Shown here: piece by piece, positions 59,507 through 64,000 of the stretch | How positions within the stretch are numbered: the stretch's first letter is position 1 | Layout: each line of letters opens with the position of its first letter | Assembly (NCBI GenBank): GCA_014237855.1 | Contig: JABACD010000003.1 | Coordinates: 186,001 to 250,000 of the forward strand | Reading direction: 5' to 3' | Length of the DNA: 64,000 nt | DNA from: Planctomycetota bacterium | GTDB lineage: Bacteria; Planctomycetota; UBA1135; GCA-002686595 | Position numbers and translations under genes: made by a program | The notes under the pieces: generated by a model | Databases searched by the model: none | The model's input: the letters and a program-made list of their open reading frames with translations, nothing else | What the model was told of the DNA's origin: nothing

Positions 59507-60621
59507 AGCTAGGCACGGCAGAGCGCAGCGTCGCCGAGGATCTTCTCGCGCAGCTGGTCGCGATTCGCAGTCCCTCTGGAGAGGAGGCGGCCTGCGCGGA
59601 GTTCTGTGCCCAGTGGCTGCTGGATCGCGGACTCGACGTCGAGATCGTGGATCGGTCGGTGCTGGCCCGTGTGACTGGTGGCCCGGGTCCACGAATCCTG
59701 CTCAACACGCACATCGATACAGTTCCCGCCGGAGAGGACTGGCTGGACGATCCCTGGCATGGGCGCTGGGAAGACGACCGGTTGGTCGGCCTTGGCGCCA
59801 ACGACGCCAAGGGTTGCGTGGCGGCGATGATGTATGCCGCGGCAACTCTGGCCACCGACAGGTCCTTCGAAGGCGAGCTCGTGCTGGCGCTGAATCACGA
59901 GGAAGAAACCACCAACCGGGGCATGGAGGCCATCCTGCCCAGGATCGGTCAGGTCGACCTGGCCGTCACCGGGGAGCCGACCGGGCTCCAGGTGGTTCGG
60001 GCGCAGGCAGGCCTGGGCGTGATCGTGGCTTCCTGGAAGGGACACTCCTGTCATGCGGCCCATGTCAGTCGGGTGGAGCACGAGAACGCGCTGCTGTCAG
60101 CAGCCAGGGAGCTGGCTGCCTTGCCGAAGCCTCACGTGCTCGCGGGTGAGCACGAGCTCTTGGGGCCGAGCACACTGACTCCAACGGTCATGCGAGCCGG
60201 GGAGAGGCACAACTCCGTTCCGGATCTGGCCGAGGTGACCTTCGATGCTCGCCTGGCCGCGCCCCATGATGTCGACGAGTGCCTCGCGATCCTCAGGACC
60301 TATCTCCCCGGTGCTGAACTATGGGTACGCTCGCGACGCCTGGCGGCAGTCGAGACTCCGGCGGATCATCCGCTCGTGGTCAGTGCACTGAAGCACTCGA
60401 ACAAGCCTGCACCGATCGGCTCGAACACCCTCAGTGACATGGCCTTGCTGCCCGGCATTCCGGCCATCAAGTGTGGGCCTGGAGAGACCGTGCGCTCTCA
60501 CACGGCCAACGAGTTCCTGACCCGCGACGAGCTGCATGAAGCGGCCGTCTTCTACACCCAGCTGGTCCCCGACGCGCTGGCTTCTTCGGCCAGTGAAACC
60601 CTAGGTGGACGGAGTTCGTGA
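59503..60621 (+). CDS. argE: M20 family deacylase (acetylornithine/acetylcitrulline type)
   Basis: 372 residues, overlapping argB by 4 bp (ATGA). Metal site residues: LLNTHIDTVPAGEDW, GLGANDAKGCVAAMM, ALNHEEETTNRGME, and C-terminal PAIKCGPGETVRSHTANEF. This is the ArgE/DapE/ACY1 pattern. Since the carbamoyltransferase at 48643 looks specific for acylated ornithine, the natural substrate here may be N-acylcitrulline. The inserted dimerisation domain (residues about 180-290) is complete. Confidence 0.88.
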   Translation: MKLGTAERSVAEDLLAQLVAIRSPSGEEAACAEFCAQWLLDRGLDVEIVDRSVLARVTGGPGPRILLNTHIDTVPAGEDWLDDPWHGRWEDDRLVGLGANDAKGCVAAMMYAAATLATDRSFEGELVLALNHEEETTNRGMEAILPRIGQVDLAVTGEPTGLQVVRAQAGLGVIVASWKGHSCHAAHVSRVEHENALLSAARELAALPKPHVLAGEHELLGPSTLTPTVMRAGERHNSVPDLAEVTFDARLAAPHDVDECLAILRTYLPGAELWVRSRRLAAVETPADHPLVVSALKHSNKPAPIGSNTLSDMALLPGIPAIKCGPGETVRSHTANEFLTRDELHEAAVFYTQLVPDALASSASETLGGRSS

Positions 60622-60622
60622 G

Positions 60623-61837
60623 ATGACAAGAGAAGAGACACCTTCTGATTCCAGTTTTCATAGCCCGGTTTGGGACCGCGGCGAGTCGATCGACGCAGAG
60701 ATGATGCGCTTCACCATCGGCGACGACTGGTTGATGGACCAGCGATTGGTGGAGTGGGATCTACGCGGTTCCATGGCTCACGTGGACGGACTCTTGAAGG
60801 CGGAGCTGATAAGTCCGGAGGACCATCAGGTTCTTGCTGCCGGCCTGGAGACCCTGCTCGCGAGCTGGAGCGCAGGCGAGTGGAACGTCGAGCCTGGTGA
60901 TGAAGATGTGCACTCGGCTGTCGAGCGACGCCTGACGGAGCTGGTGGGCGAGGCAGGTGAACGCCTGCATACTGGAAGGAGCCGAAACGATCAGGTGGCG
61001 GTCGACATGCGGCTCTGGCTGCGTGCAGCAACAAGAACCACCCAGGTTGCCGTGGGGGAGGTTTGTGCTGCAGCCCTGGGGGTGGCCAAGGAGACCGGCT
61101 CGGTGCCGATTCCTGGCTACACCCACCTGAGACGTGGAATGCCCTCGAGCCTGGGGGACTGGATCGGTGCTCATCTCTCTGCTTTCGAGACGAGCCTGCT
61201 CGAGTTTGGTCCTGTCGAGGAGCGCATCTCGAGCTGCCCGCTGGGAAGCGGCGCGGGCTACGGAATCCCGTTGCCCTTGGAGCGTGAGCACGTGGCCCAG
61301 CTGCTGGGCTTCCGTGAGCCTGAGACCCCGGTCACAGCCACTCAGCTCTTCCGGGGCCGCGCTGAGCTGTCCTACTTGAATGCTCTGGAGAGCCTGGCTC
61401 TGGATCTTGAGAAGCTGGCCGCTGACCTGTGGCTCTTCTCCTCGGAGGAATTTGGATTTGTGATCCTGCCAGTGGAGCTGACTACCGGGTCGTCCCTGAT
61501 GCCTCACAAGCGCAACCCCGACCTGATCGAACTCGTTCGCGGACACTGTCGTCAGGTTAGCGCGGACCGCGACTCGTTACGGGCCGTGATCGCCGGCCTG
61601 CCCTCGGGTTATCACCGGGACTTTCAGTTGATCAAGCCGCCGCTCTTCAGGGCTCATGACCGAGTGCAGGCCTGCTTGGGAATCACCGGGCGCCTCTTAC
61701 GGGGGCTCGAATTCGATCGCGAGGCCCTGGAGAGAGCATGCGAGGATCCCTCCTTGCAGGTGACCCGCAGAGCCCTGGAGAAGGCCAGCGAAGGTCAGAG
61801 TTTTCGTGATGCTTACCGGGAGGAAAGTCGCGGCTAA
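60623..61837 (+). CDS. argH: Argininosuccinate lyase
   Basis: 404 residues from ATG 60623, one base after the argE stop (a GTG six codons upstream is possible). HTGRSRNDQVAVDMRLWLR and TTGSSLMPHKRNPDLIELVRG are the two fumarase-superfamily signatures, the second with the catalytic Ser loop; PIPGYTHLRRGMPSS and LGSGAGYGIPLPLEREHVA are also typical. About 55 residues shorter than the common enzyme, mostly at the C-terminus. It makes arginine and fumarate and ends the operon. Confidence 0.95.
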   Translation: MTREETPSDSSFHSPVWDRGESIDAEMMRFTIGDDWLMDQRLVEWDLRGSMAHVDGLLKAELISPEDHQVLAAGLETLLASWSAGEWNVEPGDEDVHSAVERRLTELVGEAGERLHTGRSRNDQVAVDMRLWLRAATRTTQVAVGEVCAAALGVAKETGSVPIPGYTHLRRGMPSSLGDWIGAHLSAFETSLLEFGPVEERISSCPLGSGAGYGIPLPLEREHVAQLLGFREPETPVTATQLFRGRAELSYLNALESLALDLEKLAADLWLFSSEEFGFVILPVELTTGSSLMPHKRNPDLIELVRGHCRQVSADRDSLRAVIAGLPSGYHRDFQLIKPPLFRAHDRVQACLGITGRLLRGLEFDREALERACEDPSLQVTRRALEKASEGQSFRDAYREESRG

Positions 61838-61847
61838 GCGGGAAGGC

Positions 61848-61866
61848 CTTGCAACTTGCTTGCAAG
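61848..61866 (+). terminator. Candidate terminator of the arg operon
   Basis: CTTGCAA (61848-61854) pairs with TTGCAAG (61860-61866) around 5 bases, 11 bp after the argH stop; GATTTTAG follows 9 bases later. The stem is short, so termination is not certain. Confidence 0.45.
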
Positions 61867-61979
61867 AACTTGTTGATTTTAGAGCGGCCTCAGGACTAGC
61901 GTGCTCCGCCGCGAGTGCCAAGGTTTAGCGCTCGCGGATCCTAACAGCCCCCCTGCAACGCACATCAAAGACGACTGAC

Positions 61980-62255
61980 ATGATCAAGAAATCGATTCTC
62001 GCCGGTGCTATCACGATTGGCCTTCTCGCACCCGGATGCCTCGGCCCCAACAACGCACACGACAGCCTGCGAAACTGGAACGCCACGGCCACGAGCTACA
62101 ACTGGCTGAACGAGGTGATCTACTGGGGTCTGAACATCATTCCGGTCTATGGCCTCTTCTATCTCGGTGACCAGGTGGTCTTCAATACCATCGCCTACTG
62201 GGGTGACGATGTGATTGGCGCTCCGGGTGAATTCCCCGAGAGCTTCAAGAACTGA
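61980..62255 (+). CDS. Short DUF3332-like lipoprotein
   Basis: 91 residues. Signal peptide MIKKSILAGAITIGLLAPGC with the lipobox Cys near residue 20, then WNATATSYNWLNEVIYWGLNIIPVYGLFYLGDQVVFNTIAYWG, with the WGxNIIPVY and DxxxFNTIxYW elements of DUF3332 proteins. The membrane-like segment may anchor it a second time. Function unknown; such proteins are common in marine bacteria. A strong terminator follows. Confidence 0.75.
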   Translation: MIKKSILAGAITIGLLAPGCLGPNNAHDSLRNWNATATSYNWLNEVIYWGLNIIPVYGLFYLGDQVVFNTIAYWGDDVIGAPGEFPESFKN

Positions 62256-62297
62256 AGCAACGAAACAACCGAGAAGTTGGTTTCACGCTGACGAACT

Positions 62298-62326
62298 GGA
62301 GGGAGGTCGACTGTCGACCTCCCTCC
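62298..62326 (+). terminator. Terminator after the DUF3332-like gene
   Basis: GGAGGGAGGTCGA (62298-62310) and TCGACCTCCCTCC (62314-62326) are perfect 13-bp complements with a 3-base loop, followed by TTCTCTTCC. A clear intrinsic-type hairpin 43 bp after the stop. Confidence 0.75.
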
Positions 62327-62467
62327 TTCTCTTCCACCCCGTGCCACCACAGGTAGGCGTCCAGTGGCCGAGCCGAGGGGGCTCTTTAGGTCCACGGGCC
62401 GGGGCCTGGCCGGCCTCGGTTGAGACTAGAGTCGCGCCCAGCCCCAGCTCGCTGCTAAGCTCAAGAC

Positions 62468-64000
62468 ATGACGCAATCCAGCGGGGACGAGACCTTTGGC
62501 AGCTTCAAGGACATGTTTCGCTCGAAGGGCGGGGATGTACCCGAAGAGAAGGAGACGGACGACAAGGGCTGGACCTTGGAGTACGGGGACGAGGAAGCCT
62601 CGCCGAAGTCCATCGAGCGGCTCGAGAATCAGGAGCCAACCTCTCGCAGCCGCATCGACGATCGCCCGCCGGCCTTCGGTCCCATGGACCATGGTCCGCC
62701 ACCCTACGCCGATGAGAACTCCGAGGAGATGGAGCTGGTGTCCTCCTTCAAGGTCAGGACCCAGTTCCCTGCGGATGTGCTCGCGGAGATGAAGGCGCTC
62801 CCGAGAGATCCGGACCCCGCTGACTATGAGGGCCGGCTTGACCTACGCGATCAGACGATCTTCACGATCGACGGTGCAGATGCCAGGGACTACGACGATG
62901 CGATTCACATTCGCGAGCTTGAGAATGGAGCCGTCGAGTTCGGTGTGCACATCGCTGATGTCGCGCACTACGTCACTCCTGGTACGGCGCTGGACGACGA
63001 GGCCCTCGCACGGGCAACGAGCGTCTATCTTCCAGACCAGGTTGTCCCCATGCTTCCTGAGGAGATCTCCAACCACCTCTGCTCTTTGGTTGCGGATCGC
63101 GATCGCCTGGCCTTCTCTGTCATCATGCGCTTTGACGCCAAGGGGGAGCGTCAGGACTATTCCGTCCACAAGACCGTGATTCGGAGCAAGAAGCGGAACA
63201 CCTATCGAGCCGTGCAGGAGCTGCTGGACGGAGAGGATACGCCGGACGCGCGGGATATCGAGTTCTTGAGAGAGCCCCTGGAGCTCTTCGCGAAGTGGAC
63301 GCGCAAGCAGCAAGAGCGCCGCGATGCAAGGGGATCCCTGCGCATGCAGAGCAAGGAGCGAAAGATCCTCTTCGATGAGAAGCACGAGGTGAAGGAGATC
63401 GTTGATGCGCCGAGGTACTTCTCACAGACCCTGATCGAGGAGACGGCCCTGGCGGCCAACCAGGCAGTGGGAGACTTCTTTCGAGAGCGAGGCCTGCCGA
63501 CGATCTATCGAGTTCATCCGGAAAAGGATCCTGAAGAGGTCGAGGCGGTAGCCCGGCAGCTGGAGGAGCACGGCTTGCGAGTACCAGATAAGGATCGACT
63601 CACGGGTCGGGATATTGCCCGGCTGATCCGCGCGGCTCGCCGCAAGCCAAATGCTGATGCTTTGATCCAGCGCATCATGGGGCTGATCGAACGAGCAGTC
63701 TACGAGGTCCATGACCACGAGGATGTCGCCACCCACTTCGGGCTTGCACGCGAGGCGTACCTGCACTTCACCTCTCCAATTCGTCGCTACCCGGACCTGG
63801 TGGTGCACCGCTGGCTGCACATGATCACGAGCGGCGCTGAGGGCGCCGAGAGCAAGATCAAGACGGAGGAGTTCCTCGAGGACCTGAACGAGGTTGCACA
63901 GCACGCATCTCTGAGGGCAGACATCGCGGAGATGGCCGAGCGGGCTGTCGGAGACCTCAAGATCTGTCAGTACATGGACCCTCATCGAGGGGAGACGCTC
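62468..64000 (+). CDS. RNase II/RNase R family exoribonuclease, 3' end cut by window
   Basis: 511 codons are open from ATG 62468 to the window edge. Residues 1 to about 95 are acidic, Pro/Glu-rich and lack the winged-helix and cold-shock domains that begin normal RNase R. The RNB domain starts near residue 105 with FPADVLAEMKALP and DLRDQTIFTIDGADARDYDDA, where the Asp cluster (D, D, DD) is the metal site. YLHFTSPIRRYPDLVVHRW is the family signature near residue 436. It degrades RNA from the 3' end. Whether S1 domains follow cannot be seen. Confidence 0.9.
   Translation, partial: MTQSSGDETFGSFKDMFRSKGGDVPEEKETDDKGWTLEYGDEEASPKSIERLENQEPTSRSRIDDRPPAFGPMDHGPPPYADENSEEMELVSSFKVRTQFPADVLAEMKALPRDPDPADYEGRLDLRDQTIFTIDGADARDYDDAIHIRELENGAVEFGVHIADVAHYVTPGTALDDEALARATSVYLPDQVVPMLPEEISNHLCSLVADRDRLAFSVIMRFDAKGERQDYSVHKTVIRSKKRNTYRAVQELLDGEDTPDARDIEFLREPLELFAKWTRKQQERRDARGSLRMQSKERKILFDEKHEVKEIVDAPRYFSQTLIEETALAANQAVGDFFRERGLPTIYRVHPEKDPEEVEAVARQLEEHGLRVPDKDRLTGRDIARLIRAARRKPNADALIQRIMGLIERAVYEVHDHEDVATHFGLAREAYLHFTSPIRRYPDLVVHRWLHMITSGAEGAESKIKTEEFLEDLNEVAQHASLRADIAEMAERAVGDLKICQYMDPHRGETL

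Overview
The window is high-GC bacterial chromosome with no phage, transposase, rRNA, tRNA or CRISPR signal. It most resembles a planctomycete. The evidence is a very large ECF sigma/Ser-Thr kinase pair of the planctomycete type, secreted proteins ending in a Cys/Gly-rich C-terminal module common in that phylum, several secreted peptidases and lipoproteins, and wide use of GTG/TTG starts with ATGA-type gene overlaps. The phylum call is inferred from protein style, not from a marker gene.

Layout. 1-8.4 kb: the end of a cut-off gene, a CheC/CheX-like protein convergent with a methyltransferase, two secreted proteins (one a purple-acid-phosphatase-like enzyme) around a TPR protein, and an ArsJ-type transporter. 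9.1-12.1 kb: ECF sigma factor overlapping a dCache-kinase receptor. 12.2-19.5 kb (minus): a lipoprotein beta-barrel and a 2075-residue secreted protein with macroglobulin-like parts. 19.9-31.3 kb: APC-like transporter, YigZ, ApaG, tautomerase, four metallopeptidases (two paralogous M28, M18, metzincin-like), ferredoxin, and a two-gene RNA methyltransferase operon headed by a small Cys-rich protein. 31.3-33.4 kb: an unusual SUI1 / DUF455 ferritin-like / ATP-grasp operon. 33.4-37.4 kb: GIY-YIG, SGNH hydrolase, FMN reductase, SagB/ThcOx-like enzyme, VOC protein.

37.5-45.8 kb (minus) is a complete tryptophan operon, trpE-G-D-C-F-B-A-aroQ-aroF, with every junction overlapping. It is preceded by what reads as a classical attenuator: a 38-codon leader ORF with three consecutive Trp codons (plus one more) and then a 13-bp perfect hairpin with a U tract. 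The operon ends against the in-frame tail of a broken DUF2339 membrane protein gene.

46-64 kb: a two-gene SPFH/band-7 operon; an N-acetylornithine-type carbamoyltransferase (argF') translationally coupled to a UMF1-family MFS transporter; a dynamin-like GTPase; a barrel lipoprotein; and a compact arginine operon argR-argG-(unknown P-loop NTPase)-argC-argB-argE-argH with an AT-rich candidate ArgR operator in front. The SVRTR and HCLPIRRN motifs of the carbamoyltransferase suggest that carbamoylation happens on an acylated ornithine, so the M20 enzyme in the operon is probably an acylcitrulline deacylase. argA/argJ and argD are not in the window. The window ends inside an RNase II/R family nuclease that lacks the usual N-terminal cold-shock domains.

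The strongest candidates for undescribed biology are the trp attenuator, the P-loop NTPase in the arginine operon, the SUI1-DUF455-ATP-grasp operon, and the macroglobulin-like giant protein. All function statements come from reading motifs by eye; no database search was run.
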